Below, piece after piece: positions 51,541 to 59,760 of a stretch of 64,000 nucleotides of DNA (positions are counted from its first letter, which is position 1; every line of letters begins with the position of its first letter). The DNA is taken from positions 1-64,000 of the forward strand of contig NZ_CALMFB010000070.1 of the NCBI RefSeq assembly GCF_937863155.1, written 5' to 3'. The notes beneath the pieces were generated by a model, which ran no database searches, was not told the DNA's origin, and saw only the letters and a list, made by a program, of their open reading frames with translations. The position numbers and the translations under genes were made by a program. The DNA is from an uncultured Brevundimonas sp. Its GTDB lineage: Bacteria; Pseudomonadota; Alphaproteobacteria; Caulobacterales; Caulobacteraceae.

Positions 51541-53289
51541 ATGAGCCGCCCGATGATCCGTCGCCTGCTGATCTCCACCGCCTGTCTGGCCCTGACGGCC
51601 GGGGCGGCCCCGGCCCTGGCCCAATCGGCTGCGCCGCAAACCACGGCCTTCAGCCTGGACACCGGCCGGGCGCGCACGGCCGAGCAGTTGGCCCTGCGGT
51701 TCGACAAGGCGGACCTGAGTTTCCGCATCCATCCCGACACCAAGACCATCGACAGCGTGGCCGTGCTGGACTTCACCGCCACCGCCCCGGTGCGCGCCGT
51801 GGTGGTCGAACTGGATACGGCCCTGCCCGTCTCGGCCGTGTCGGTCGACGGCCAGGCGCTGAACCCCCGCCAGTGGTCGAATCCGGAAGGCCGCCTGACC
51901 ATCCGCCTGCCCCGCACCCTGGCGACCGGACGCTCGGTTCAGGTGCGCATCGCCTATGACGGGTCGCCGCGCCAGGCGCCGCGCGCGCCGTGGGACGGCG
52001 GCTTCGTCTGGGCCACGACGCCGGACGGCAAGCCGTGGATCGCCACCGCCGTCCAGGGCGAGGGCTGCGACCTGTTCTGGCCCTGCATCGACCACCCCCA
52101 GGGCGAACCGGGCCGGGTGGATCTGCACATCACCGTGCCGTCCGACCTGTCGGCGCCGTCCAACGGCCGCTTCGTGGGCAAGGAAGACCATGGCGACGGC
52201 TGGACCACGTGGAACTGGACCACGCGCGATCCCGACACCTACGCCATCACCCTGGCGGTCGGACCCTATGTCGAGCTGACGGACGAATACGCCAGCCGGT
52301 TCGGGGACCGGTTCCCGATGCATTTCTGGCCCCTGGCCTCGTCGGACCCGGAGCGCACCCGCGCCCTGTTCGCCCAGTTCGCGCCCATGCTGGACTTCTA
52401 CGAGGCCACGGTCGGCCCCTATCCGTTCCGCGACGAGAAGATGGGGGTGGTCGAGACGCCGCACCTGGGCATGGAGCACCAGACGATCAACGCCTATGGC
52501 AACGGCTACGCCCTGGACGGCAAGGGCTATGACTGGCTGCTGCAGCACGAGCTGGCGCACGAGTGGTTTGGCAACCAGCTGACCAACGCCGACTGGGACG
52601 ACATGTGGCTGCACGAAGGGTTCGGCAGCTATATGCAGCCGCTCTACGCCCGCTGGCTGAATGGCGACCGGGCCATGGAGACCGAGCTTCAGGCCATGCG
52701 CCTGCGGCTGATCAACCGCTTCCCGGTGGTGTCGGGCCGGTCCCAGACCGCCGGCCAGGTCTATGAAGAAGCCACCGGGCCGGGGCTGGACCTGTATTAC
52801 AAGGGCGCCCTGATCGCTCACAGCCTGCGGCTGCTGATCGGGGACGAGGCGTTCTGGAGCGCGGTGCGCACCAGCGTCTATGGCCGCCCCGACCCCCGGC
52901 CGGGCAATTTCACGCCCCGATACGGCACGACGCCCGAGTTCATCGCCAATGCCGAGGCCGCGTCGGGCCGCGACCTGGGCTGGTTCTTCGACGCCTATCT
53001 GTACACCGCCGGCCTGCCGGACCTGCAGATGACGCGCGACGGGGACCGGGTGACGCTGGAGTGGGTCACGCCCTCGGGCAAACCCTTCCCCATGCCGGTC
53101 GAGGTCGAGGTGGATGGACAGGTGCAAACCCTGGCCATGGAGGGCGGGCGCGGCGAGCTGACGGCGCCGGCCGGGGCGCACATCCTGCTGGACCCGCGCA
53201 ACCGCGTGCTGCGCCGCCTGGCCCATATCGAGGAATTCCAGGAGCGCCAGCGCCAGGACGCCGCCGCCCGCCGGGCCGCCAGCCGTTAA
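51541..53289 (+). CDS. M1-family aminopeptidase (secreted)
   Basis: A 582-residue zinc aminopeptidase with a signal peptide (MIRRLLISTACLALTAGAAP). The zinc motif HELAHEWFGNQ is at residues 336-346, with the third ligand Glu in LHEGFGSYMQPL. The exopeptidase motif is represented by GMEHQTINAYG. The C-terminal part is short compared with PepN-type enzymes, as in the LTA4-hydrolase-like bacterial group. Likely periplasmic. Start either 51541 or the second Met at 51553. The stop overlaps the convergent HNH gene by 4 nt (TTAA). Confidence 0.94.
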   Translation: MSRPMIRRLLISTACLALTAGAAPALAQSAAPQTTAFSLDTGRARTAEQLALRFDKADLSFRIHPDTKTIDSVAVLDFTATAPVRAVVVELDTALPVSAVSVDGQALNPRQWSNPEGRLTIRLPRTLATGRSVQVRIAYDGSPRQAPRAPWDGGFVWATTPDGKPWIATAVQGEGCDLFWPCIDHPQGEPGRVDLHITVPSDLSAPSNGRFVGKEDHGDGWTTWNWTTRDPDTYAITLAVGPYVELTDEYASRFGDRFPMHFWPLASSDPERTRALFAQFAPMLDFYEATVGPYPFRDEKMGVVETPHLGMEHQTINAYGNGYALDGKGYDWLLQHELAHEWFGNQLTNADWDDMWLHEGFGSYMQPLYARWLNGDRAMETELQAMRLRLINRFPVVSGRSQTAGQVYEEATGPGLDLYYKGALIAHSLRLLIGDEAFWSAVRTSVYGRPDPRPGNFTPRYGTTPEFIANAEAASGRDLGWFFDAYLYTAGLPDLQMTRDGDRVTLEWVTPSGKPFPMPVEVEVDGQVQTLAMEGGRGELTAPAGAHILLDPRNRVLRRLAHIEEFQERQRQDAAARRAASR

Positions 53290-53861
53290 GGCTCCAGCTC
53301 GATGTCCCAGTAGAGATAATCCAGCCAGCTCTGGTGCAGGTGGTTGGGCGGAAAGCGGCGGCCGGCCTGCTGAAGCTGCCAGGCGCTGGGTTGGTGCGGT
53401 TCGCGGCGGATGGGCATGCCGGCCTGAAGCGGGGTGCGGCCGCCCTTGCGCAGATTGCACGGTCCGCAGGCGGCGACGATATTGTCCCAGGTGGTGCGCC
53501 CGCCCCGGCTGCGCGGGATGACATGGTCGAAGGTCAGTTCCTTGACCTCGCCGCAATACTGGCAGGCGAAACCGTCGCGCAGGAAGACGTTGAAGCGGGT
53601 GAAGGCCGGCTGGCGGTCCTGTTCCACATAGCGGCGCAGGGCGATGACGCTGGGCAGCCGCATCTCTAGCGACGGCGAGCGCACCACCCGATCATAGCAG
53701 GACACCACGTCCACCCGATCCTGGAACACCGCCTTGACCGCTTCTTCCCAGGGCCAGACCGACAGCGGGTAATAGGACAGGGGCCGGAAATCGGCGTTCA
53801 GCACCAGGGCGGGAAAGCCCCCGTGCGGGCGGGCCAAAGGACCAGCATGGGCCTGCATCAT
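53286..53861 (-). CDS. HNH endonuclease
   Basis: A 191-residue protein. The C-terminal HNH core is clear: FACQYCGEVKELTFDHVIPR, then SRGGRTTWDNIVAACGPCN, with four zinc-site cysteines and the D-H pair of the ββα-metal fold. The N-terminal half (VLNADFRPLSYYPLSVWPWE, AVKAVFQDRVDVV) is the conserved extension of a widespread chromosomal HNH family, not linked to phage or restriction genes here. The biological role is unknown. Confidence 0.92.
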   Translation of the reverse strand: MMQAHAGPLARPHGGFPALVLNADFRPLSYYPLSVWPWEEAVKAVFQDRVDVVSCYDRVVRSPSLEMRLPSVIALRRYVEQDRQPAFTRFNVFLRDGFACQYCGEVKELTFDHVIPRSRGGRTTWDNIVAACGPCNLRKGGRTPLQAGMPIRREPHQPSAWQLQQAGRRFPPNHLHQSWLDYLYWDIELEP

Positions 53862-53963
53862 TCAGGCCCTCCGTCGTTTGGAACGGATGATCAAGGCGAC
53901 AGGACTGAAGACACGCTCCCCCTTGTCTGATGGGGAAAGCCTACGCCTGATTCGACGACGGGG

Positions 53964-54611
53964 CTATGACGCCCGGCCGGGAAACGCCGGCAGGCTCCAG
54001 CCCCAGACCAGGGCGCCGGCGCGCAGGGCGAAACCGGCGGCCGAGGCGGCGATGGCCGCGGGCCAGGGGTCCAGACCCAGCGCGCGCATGCCCACGAACA
54101 GGGTCGCGGCCAGCAGCGCCGCCGAGACGGTGATCTCGCGCCGCAACAGGATGGACGGCTGGCCCGCCAGCAGGTCGCGCACCACCCCGCCGAAACAGGC
54201 CGTCAGCGCCCCCATGACGATGCAGATCAGGGGCGCGACGCCCGCCGCCTCGGCCTTGGCGGCGCCCAGCACCCCATAGGCGCACAGCCCCAGCGCATCC
54301 AGCCACAGCAGCAGCCGGAACCGCCACGGCCGATAGCCCAGCAGCCAGATGGCGACGGCGGCGATCAGACAGGCGGCGATATAGCGCCAGTCCTGCACCC
54401 AGAAGACCGGAACCCCGATCAGCAGGTCACGCAGCGTGCCGCCCCCGACCCCGGTGATGGCGGCGAAGAAGGCGAAGGTGACCAGGTCGTGCCGCTCGCG
54501 TGCGGCGGCCAGGGCGCCCGTGGCGGCGAACACCGCCACCCCGGCGAAGTCCAGGGCGCCCAGCACCGTCTGCGGATTGGCGATGGCCGGATCGACCAGG
54601 GGCGTCGTCAT
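53964..54611 (-). CDS. TRIC-type (UPF0126) membrane channel family protein
   Basis: A 215-residue inner-membrane protein with about seven helices made of two inverted repeats. Each repeat has the glycine-rich signature: FFAAITGVGGGTLRDLLIG and IVMGALTACFGGVVRDLLAG. Members are trimeric cation channel-like proteins; some have been linked to glycine or serine handling. The start overlaps the stop of the upstream alkA gene by 4 nt (ATGA at 54608-54611). Confidence 0.9.
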   Translation of the reverse strand: MTTPLVDPAIANPQTVLGALDFAGVAVFAATGALAAARERHDLVTFAFFAAITGVGGGTLRDLLIGVPVFWVQDWRYIAACLIAAVAIWLLGYRPWRFRLLLWLDALGLCAYGVLGAAKAEAAGVAPLICIVMGALTACFGGVVRDLLAGQPSILLRREITVSAALLAATLFVGMRALGLDPWPAAIAASAAGFALRAGALVWGWSLPAFPGRAS

Positions 54612-55258
54612 GCCGGGTTGTCTAGCACGATCTCGCCCCGCTTCACCCCGCCATACCAGCCCCAAAGCAGATGCGCCGCCACCCCGCGGTGCGGGCGCCA
54701 CGGTTCGGCGCGGACATAGGCCTGTTTCTCATTGGGGCGCAGTTCGGCCCGGTCGGCCCAGCGCATCGCTTCCTGCAAGGCCACGTCGCCGCCGGGAAAG
54801 ACGTCGGTGCGGCCTTCGCAGAACATCAGATAGGTCTCGGCCGTCCATTTGCCGACGCCCTTGATGGCCGTCAGGGCGGCGATGGCGGCCGCGTCGTCCA
54901 GGGTCTGCATATGCGCCAGATCGATGCGCCCCTCGACCTGGGCCAGGGCGATCTCGCGGCCGTATTTGGCCTTCTGTCCCGACAGGCCGAAGCTGCGCAG
55001 CGTCTCGCCATCGCGCGCCAGCAGCGCCTGGGGCGTCATTTCGCCCAGGCCGTCGCAGACCCGTTTCCAGATCGAGGCGGCGGCGGCGACCGACACCTGC
55101 TGTTCCACGATCATGCGGAACAAACCCTCGAACCCGCCTGGCCGCAGCCGCCACTCGAACACCGGCGTCTGTTCGTGCGCCCGCGCCAGGGCCGGATCGG
55201 CGGCGGCCAGAGCATCGCGCGCGGCGGCCAGGGTCGAAGCATCAGGGGCGACAGGCAT
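54608..55258 (-). CDS. alkA: DNA-3-methyladenine glycosylase II (AlkA type)
   Basis: A 216-residue base-excision glycosylase. The helix-hairpin-helix reads LTAIKGVGKWTAETYLMFCE and is followed by DVFPGGDVALQEAM, where the Asp of GGD is the catalytic residue. An RMIVEQQVSVAAAASIWKR helix comes earlier. Length fits the compact HhH-GPD enzymes without the AlkA N-terminal domain. It removes alkylated purines and probably covers the activity missing from the Ada fusion at 5535-6626. The start at 55258 (MPVAPDASTL) is preferred over longer frames running to 55357. Confidence 0.93.
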   Translation of the reverse strand: MPVAPDASTLAAARDALAAADPALARAHEQTPVFEWRLRPGGFEGLFRMIVEQQVSVAAAASIWKRVCDGLGEMTPQALLARDGETLRSFGLSGQKAKYGREIALAQVEGRIDLAHMQTLDDAAAIAALTAIKGVGKWTAETYLMFCEGRTDVFPGGDVALQEAMRWADRAELRPNEKQAYVRAEPWRPHRGVAAHLLWGWYGGVKRGEIVLDNPA

Positions 55259-55322
55259 GAACGGCCCGATTAGTTGCAGGTTTGAATCAATCCGCACGCA
55301 AAAATGGTCTAGCGTCACGCGC

Positions 55323-56465
55323 ATGAGCACCCTGGACCAAATCCTGGCGCCGATCACCCCGGACCAGTTCTTCGCCGACTATCACGACCGGAAACCGCTG
55401 CATGTGCCCGCCGCCGCCGACGGATCACCCGCGCGGCGCGTGCTGGACTGGGCGCGGCTGAACGCCCTTCTGGATCAGACCTCGGTCTGGGACAGCCGCA
55501 ATCTGCGCCTGTACAAGGATGTGACGGCCATCCCCGAGGCGGACTACTGCAACCGCACGCCCCGCCCGGACGGACGGATCGAGTGGCGTCCGGCGCCCGC
55601 CAAGGTGCAGATCTGCCTGGCCGACGGCGCCAGCCTAGTGGCCAACGACATCCAGGCGCTGAACCCCGCCATGGCGGGCGTGGCCGATGCGCTGTCCCGC
55701 CGGTTCGGGGCGCTGGTGGGGGCCAACGCCTATTGCTCGTTCAGCGGAGTGCGGGCCTTCGGAACCCATTTCGACAACCATGATGTCTGGGCCCTGCATC
55801 TGGAGGGCGAAAAGGTCTGGCGCCTGTATCAGAACCGGGCCGACAACCCCCACGTCTTCCCGCCGGACTCGCCCGAGACGCGCCGCTGGGTCGAGGCGAC
55901 GCGCGGGCCGGTGATGGCCGAGATCCGCATGAAGCCCGGCGATCTGCTGTATCTGCCGCGCGGCTGGTATCACGACGCCCTGGCCGATGGCGGCGCCTCG
56001 CTGCACCTGACCTATTCGGTGGCGCCGCTGGACGGGCGGGCCATCGTGACGCAACTGGCCCAGACGGCGGTGCAGGATTCGGCCTTCCGCGCCTTCCTGC
56101 CGCCCGCGCATCAGGACGGGGGCCGCGCCCTGGCCGAGCATCTGGCCGATCTGGCCCGGCGCATCACCGACCATATGGCCAGCCCCGCCTTCGTCGAAGA
56201 GGTGGCCCTGGCCCAGTCCCGACTGTCGCCGCGCCTGTCGCCCTATGACCTGCCGCGCGCGGCCGAGCTGACCTTCTATCGCGTGACGGGGCTTCAGCCG
56301 GTGATCCCGGCCGGCCTGATGGCGGCCCCGTTGCGCTGGGTTTTCGCCCAGCCCGCCTTCGCCATCGAAGACCTGATCGCTGAGTTCGAGGGGCACGATC
56401 CCGAGGCCCTGCGCAAGGCGGTCGAGGCGGCGGTCAAGGCGGGCGCCCTGGCCCGGGTGGTCTGA
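55323..56465 (+). CDS. JmjC/cupin oxygenase, ribosomal-oxygenase (YcfD/RoxA) type
   Basis: A 380-residue 2-oxoglutarate/Fe(II) oxygenase. The JmjC iron site is visible as HFDNHDVW (HxD) and a distal His in GASLHLTYSV; GEKVWRLYQNRADN and KPGDLLYLPRGWYHDAL lie in the double-stranded beta-helix. The C-terminal part has winged-helix-like segments. E. coli YcfD hydroxylates ribosomal protein L16; the target here is inferred. The start at 55323 is supported by the short divergent gap to alkA. Confidence 0.87.
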   Translation: MSTLDQILAPITPDQFFADYHDRKPLHVPAAADGSPARRVLDWARLNALLDQTSVWDSRNLRLYKDVTAIPEADYCNRTPRPDGRIEWRPAPAKVQICLADGASLVANDIQALNPAMAGVADALSRRFGALVGANAYCSFSGVRAFGTHFDNHDVWALHLEGEKVWRLYQNRADNPHVFPPDSPETRRWVEATRGPVMAEIRMKPGDLLYLPRGWYHDALADGGASLHLTYSVAPLDGRAIVTQLAQTAVQDSAFRAFLPPAHQDGGRALAEHLADLARRITDHMASPAFVEEVALAQSRLSPRLSPYDLPRAAELTFYRVTGLQPVIPAGLMAAPLRWVFAQPAFAIEDLIAEFEGHDPEALRKAVEAAVKAGALARVV

Positions 56466-56483
56466 ACGTCTATCCTGGCCCGC

Positions 56484-57326
56484 GTGTTCGCCACTCGATT
56501 CGCCCCCTCGCCGACCGGCCGCCTGCATCTGGGCCACGCCTTTTCGGCCCTGACCGCCTGGACGGCCGCCCGAGAGGCCGACGGACGGTTCGTGCTGCGG
56601 ATCGAGGACACCGACTTCACCCGCTGTCGGCCAGAGTATGAGGCGGGGGTGTTTCAGGATCTGGCCTGGCTGGGGATCGACTGGGAGACGCCGGTGCGGC
56701 GCCAGTCGGATCATCGCGCCGACTATGATGCGGCGCTGGAGCGTCTGCGCGACCAGGGGGTGCTGTACCGATGCTTTCGCACCCGCAAGGAGCTGATGGC
56801 CCTGGCCGGCGGCGCCCCGCACGCCGAGGATCCGGGCGACGCCCAGGCCTTCGCCGGCGGCCCCGTCGATGCGAATGAAGAGGCCGAACGCCTGGCGCGG
56901 GGCGAGGCCTTCGCCTGGCGGCTGTCGCTGAAGGCGGCCGAGGCGCGGCTGGGCGGCTTTCACCGCCTGACCTGGATCGAGGACGGCGTCGAACCCGGCG
57001 AACGCCATGCGGCGCCCCAGGCCCTGGGCGACATGGTGGTGGGGCGAAAGGACATCGGCGCGGGCTATGTCATCGCCTCGGTCGTCGATGATGCGGCGCA
57101 GGGCATGACCCATATCGTGCGCGGGGTGGACCTGGCGCCGATCACCAGCGTCCAGCGGGTTTTGCAGGCGCTGCTGGACCTGCCCACGCCGGTCTATCGC
57201 CATCACCGGCTGATCCTGGGGCCGGACGGGCGGCGCCTGGCCAAGCGCGACCGGGCCGCGACTCTGGCTGACATGCGCGAGCGGGGCGTGAGCGCGGATC
57301 AGGTGCGGGCGCAGCTGGGAGTCTAA
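56484..57326 (+). CDS. gluQ: Glutamyl-Q tRNA(Asp) synthetase
   Basis: A 280-residue truncated GluRS that attaches glutamate to queuosine at position 34 of tRNA-Asp. It contains the class I motif FAPSPTGRLHLGHAFSALTA and the KMSKS-like RRLAKRDRAATL, and ends there, without an anticodon-binding domain, as expected. RIEDTDFTRCRPEY is conserved. Start is GTG at 56484, 18 nt after the oxygenase gene stop. Two of its neighbours act on the ribosome or tRNA. Confidence 0.93.
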   Translation: MFATRFAPSPTGRLHLGHAFSALTAWTAAREADGRFVLRIEDTDFTRCRPEYEAGVFQDLAWLGIDWETPVRRQSDHRADYDAALERLRDQGVLYRCFRTRKELMALAGGAPHAEDPGDAQAFAGGPVDANEEAERLARGEAFAWRLSLKAAEARLGGFHRLTWIEDGVEPGERHAAPQALGDMVVGRKDIGAGYVIASVVDDAAQGMTHIVRGVDLAPITSVQRVLQALLDLPTPVYRHHRLILGPDGRRLAKRDRAATLADMRERGVSADQVRAQLGV

Positions 57327-57329
57327 ATC

Positions 57330-57474
57330 CCTCTCCCGCATGCGGGAGAGGTGGCCCGACGACGGCGCGCAGCGCCGCGAGGGTCGGAGAGGGGAGTCTG
57401 CTTCCTTCGGCTTCCCCCATCGTCCCTGTTCGCCTTCGGCGAAGACGGGACACTTCCCCCGCAGGCGGGGGAAG
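57330..57474. repeat. Intergenic palindromic repeat block
   Basis: The gap after gluQ is built of inverted repeats. A 22-nt palindrome CCTCTCCCGC/GCGGGAGAGG spans 57330-57351, and CTTCCCCCGC/GCGGGGGAAG spans 57453-57474. Between them lie smaller dyads such as CGCCTTCGGCG. It resembles the dispersed REP-like elements common between genes of high-GC alphaproteobacteria. No gene is seen here. Confidence 0.7.
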
Positions 57475-57488
57475 GATAGGAGCGGCCC

Positions 57489-58394
57489 ATGTCGCCGCGC
57501 GCCCTGGCCCTGTTCGTTCTCGTGCTCGCGGCCTGCGTGCTGGGGCTGGCGCCGATCTTGGTGCGGCTGACCGAGACGGGGCCGGCGGCGGCGGGATTCT
57601 GGCGCTTCGCCCTGGCGCTGCCGCTGCTGTTCGTGCTGACCGCGCGGCCGGGCGCAGAGGGGCTGGGGCGGCCGTCGAAATGGATGCTGCTGGCGGGCCT
57701 GTTCTTCGCCCTGGACCTCAGCTTCTGGCACTACGGCATCGTCATGACCTCGGTGGCCAACGCCACCGTGCTGTGCAACCTGACGCCGGTGGTGGTGACC
57801 CTGTTCGCCTGGATGGTGCTGAAGCAGCGGCCCGACGGCCTGTTCCTGGTGGCCCTGGCCCTGGCGTTGCTGGGGGCCTTCGCCATGGCGGCGGGGGCCA
57901 GCGGCCAGCAGGGTTCGAACCCCCTGCTGGGCGATCTGTTCAGCCTGTCGGTGGCGGTCTGGTATTCCGGCTATTTCCTGGCGGTGCAACGCGCGCGCAC
58001 CACGGCCGGGGCGATGCGCGTCACCTTCTGGGCCACCCTGGTGGGGGTTCCGCTGATGGGGGGCGTGGCGCTGCTGCTGGGCGAAGACATGATGCCGGCC
58101 ACGGCCGCCGGATGGGCCGCCTGTGTCGGTCTGGGGGTCATGCATGTGTTCGGCCAGGGCGGCGTGGCTTGGGCGCTGGGGCGTCTGCCGGCGTCGATCA
58201 CCGCCGTGACCATTCTGGTCCAGCCGATCGTGGCGGCCCTGTTGGGCTGGTGGGTTTTCGGAGAGACCCTGACGCTGATCCAGGCGGCGGGCGGCGCCCT
58301 GGTGCTGGCGGCCATCGTCCTGGCCCAACGTTCCCGCGCCGTGGTCCCTGCCGCCCCGCCCTCAAACAGCGAGGCTCCGCGAGCCGAGCGATAG
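57489..58394 (+). CDS. DMT-family (EamA) transporter
   Basis: A 301-residue membrane protein with ten helices in two EamA repeats of five. Characteristic phrases are ETGPAAAGFWRFALALPLL, NATVLCNLTPVVVTLFAWM in the first repeat and PASITAVTILVQPIVAALLG in the second, followed by GETLTLIQAAGGALVLAAIV. Substrate is unknown. The last ~11 codons and the stop are supplied by a 38-nt hairpin repeat (58359-58396), giving the tail SNSEAPRAER, so the natural C-terminus may have been altered by repeat insertion. Confidence 0.9.
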   Translation: MSPRALALFVLVLAACVLGLAPILVRLTETGPAAAGFWRFALALPLLFVLTARPGAEGLGRPSKWMLLAGLFFALDLSFWHYGIVMTSVANATVLCNLTPVVVTLFAWMVLKQRPDGLFLVALALALLGAFAMAAGASGQQGSNPLLGDLFSLSVAVWYSGYFLAVQRARTTAGAMRVTFWATLVGVPLMGGVALLLGEDMMPATAAGWAACVGLGVMHVFGQGGVAWALGRLPASITAVTILVQPIVAALLGWWVFGETLTLIQAAGGALVLAAIVLAQRSRAVVPAAPPSNSEAPRAER

Positions 58395-58396
58395 GG
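58359..58396 (+). repeat. 38-nt REP-like hairpin repeat, copy A (inside transporter 3' end)
   Basis: CCCTCAAACAGCG, then stem GGCTC/GAGCC with loop CGC, then AGCGATAGGG. The TAG in its right flank is the stop codon of the DMT transporter. Confidence 0.75.
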
Positions 58397-58405
58397 CCAA
58401 CCCCG

Positions 58406-58443
58406 CCCTCAAGCAGCGAGCCGCCGCGCGGCGAGCGATAGGG
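58406..58443 (+). repeat. 38-nt REP-like hairpin repeat, copy B
   Basis: CCCTCAAGCAGCG, stem GCCGC/GCGGC with loop CGC, then AGCGATAGGG. It starts 9 nt after copy A, in the same orientation, and ends against the cspA terminator's T-run. Confidence 0.75.
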
Positions 58444-58444
58444 C

Positions 58445-58479
58445 AAAAAAAGCAAAAGGCCCGAGATTGCTCTCGGGCC
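58445..58479 (-). terminator. Rho-independent terminator of cspA
   Basis: On the minus strand GGCCCGAGA and TCTCGGGCC pair around GCAA, followed by TTTT-GC-TTTTTTT. Perfect 9-bp stem with a long T tract. Confidence 0.95.
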
Positions 58480-58505
58480 TTCAACTCGTTGAAATCCGAA
58501 AGGCC

Positions 58506-58712
58506 TTAGCCGATCAGCTTCAGATCGACAGCCGCCGTCTTGCCGCGCTGGGTTTCCAGCTCGTACTCGACCTTGGCGTTCTCATCCAGGCCAGCCAGGC
58601 CCGCCTTCTGAACGGCGGTGATGTGAACGAACACATCCGAGCCGCCGCCTTCGGGCTGGATGAAGCCGAAGCCCTTGGTGGGGTTGAACCACTTAACCGT
58701 GCCGGTCGCCAT
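58506..58712 (-). CDS. cspA: Cold-shock-domain protein
   Basis: A 68-residue single-stranded nucleic-acid-binding OB-fold protein. RNP1 reads KGFGFIQPE and RNP2 DVFVHITAV, after [14 protein letters not shown]. Cold-shock proteins act as RNA chaperones. The 206-nt gap upstream is free of other genes and could be a long structured 5' leader, as in other csp genes; I find no convincing promoter in it. Confidence 0.96.
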   Translation of the reverse strand: MATGTVKWFNPTKGFGFIQPEGGGSDVFVHITAVQKAGLAGLDENAKVEYELETQRGKTAAVDLKLIG

Positions 58713-58918
58713 GTCTTGCGTCTCCGTAAACGCGCTTTCCAGGCAGGCGTCCCGCAGGATCGCCCGTCAGCCCATCTGGACAGCTCGTTCGGTAGAAAGA
58801 GCGAAAACGCGACTATGGACGCCGCGCCGTATCCGGACTGCGGCGGTGTTTTCTCCTGACTGTCGAGGTCGGTCAACGGAAAAGCGATTCGCGCCACGGG
58901 CGAACAGGGTTACCGGTA

Positions 58919-59680
58919 TCAGGCGCACAGGCCCCGTGGCGCGCCGTCCAGATGCAGGTGGTCGGCGTGGGCGGCGTTGTAGTCGGGGCTGAGCACAGTC
59001 GAGAACACCCGACAGGCCCCGTTGCGGATGCGCTTCAGAAAGCCCGCGCCCTGCGCCCCTTCGGGTCCCTGGCCGTTCCAGTCCTTGGTCAGGCTGACGG
59101 TGCGCCCGTCCTCCAGCCGGATGGCGGCGACGTCCAGGGCGTTGGCGCGGGCGTGCTCGCTGGGCCGGTCGTTCTCCTGGGTCGAACCATAGATGCGCCG
59201 GCACGAATAGCTGCCGTAATTCTCGACCCGCGAAACCCCGACGCCGAACGCCGCCTGGGCCGCCGGTTGCAGCACCTGTCGGTCCCAGATGACATAGCGG
59301 ACGGCCAGCGGACACTGCATCACCAGGCCGCCGGGGCTGAGCGGCGTCACCGCCCCGCCGGTGATGCGCACCGCGCCGCGCACGACGCAGAAGCCGCCGT
59401 CATCGCGATCGGGCGCGCGTTCGACCTGCACCCCCGCCTCGCGCAGCACCTGGATGCAGGCGTCGGTGGTGGCCGCCACCTCTTCCGCGGCGGCGCTGCG
59501 GGCCAGTTCAAAATCGCCGACTTTCGACGCCGTCGCCGCCCCGACCGGCCGGTTCAGATCCAGCGGCTTCCACGGCAGGTCCTGGTGCGGGGCGAACAGG
59601 TTCAGAAGGGCGAAGGCCGCGCACAGGCCCAGCCCCAGCTCCCACAACAGATTCCAGAAATCGGCGAAGTCGCGATCCAT
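58919..59680 (-). CDS. Extensin-like family protein, possible membrane-anchored peptidase
   Basis: A 253-residue protein with one N-terminal membrane helix (LLWELGLGLCAAFALLNLF) and a periplasmic domain. It matches the bacterial extensin-like family: several cysteines (ACIQVLREAG, GFCVVRG, MQCPLAVR, YSCRRIYG, ACRVFSTVL, LCA), SEHARANALDVAAIRLEDG and a final HADHLHLD. The His/Asp spacing resembles DD-carboxypeptidase-like (VanY/LAS) zinc sites, so a cell-wall peptidase role is plausible but unproven. The ATG at 59680 leaves a short cytoplasmic tail. Confidence 0.82.
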   Translation of the reverse strand: MDRDFADFWNLLWELGLGLCAAFALLNLFAPHQDLPWKPLDLNRPVGAATASKVGDFELARSAAAEEVAATTDACIQVLREAGVQVERAPDRDDGGFCVVRGAVRITGGAVTPLSPGGLVMQCPLAVRYVIWDRQVLQPAAQAAFGVGVSRVENYGSYSCRRIYGSTQENDRPSEHARANALDVAAIRLEDGRTVSLTKDWNGQGPEGAQGAGFLKRIRNGACRVFSTVLSPDYNAAHADHLHLDGAPRGLCA

Positions 59681-59760
59681 GGCGAAAAAGCCTTAACGGC
59701 CCGACGCGGTTCGGCAAAGGCCCGCTGGACCCGCAACCGGCGGCGCGGCAACATGGGGCC

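Noticed and set aside
53286..53861. HNH nuclease as part of a phage, restriction or retron system
   Set aside because: It has the conserved N-terminal extension of a common chromosomal HNH family and is surrounded by housekeeping genes; no methylase, reverse transcriptase or phage gene is nearby.
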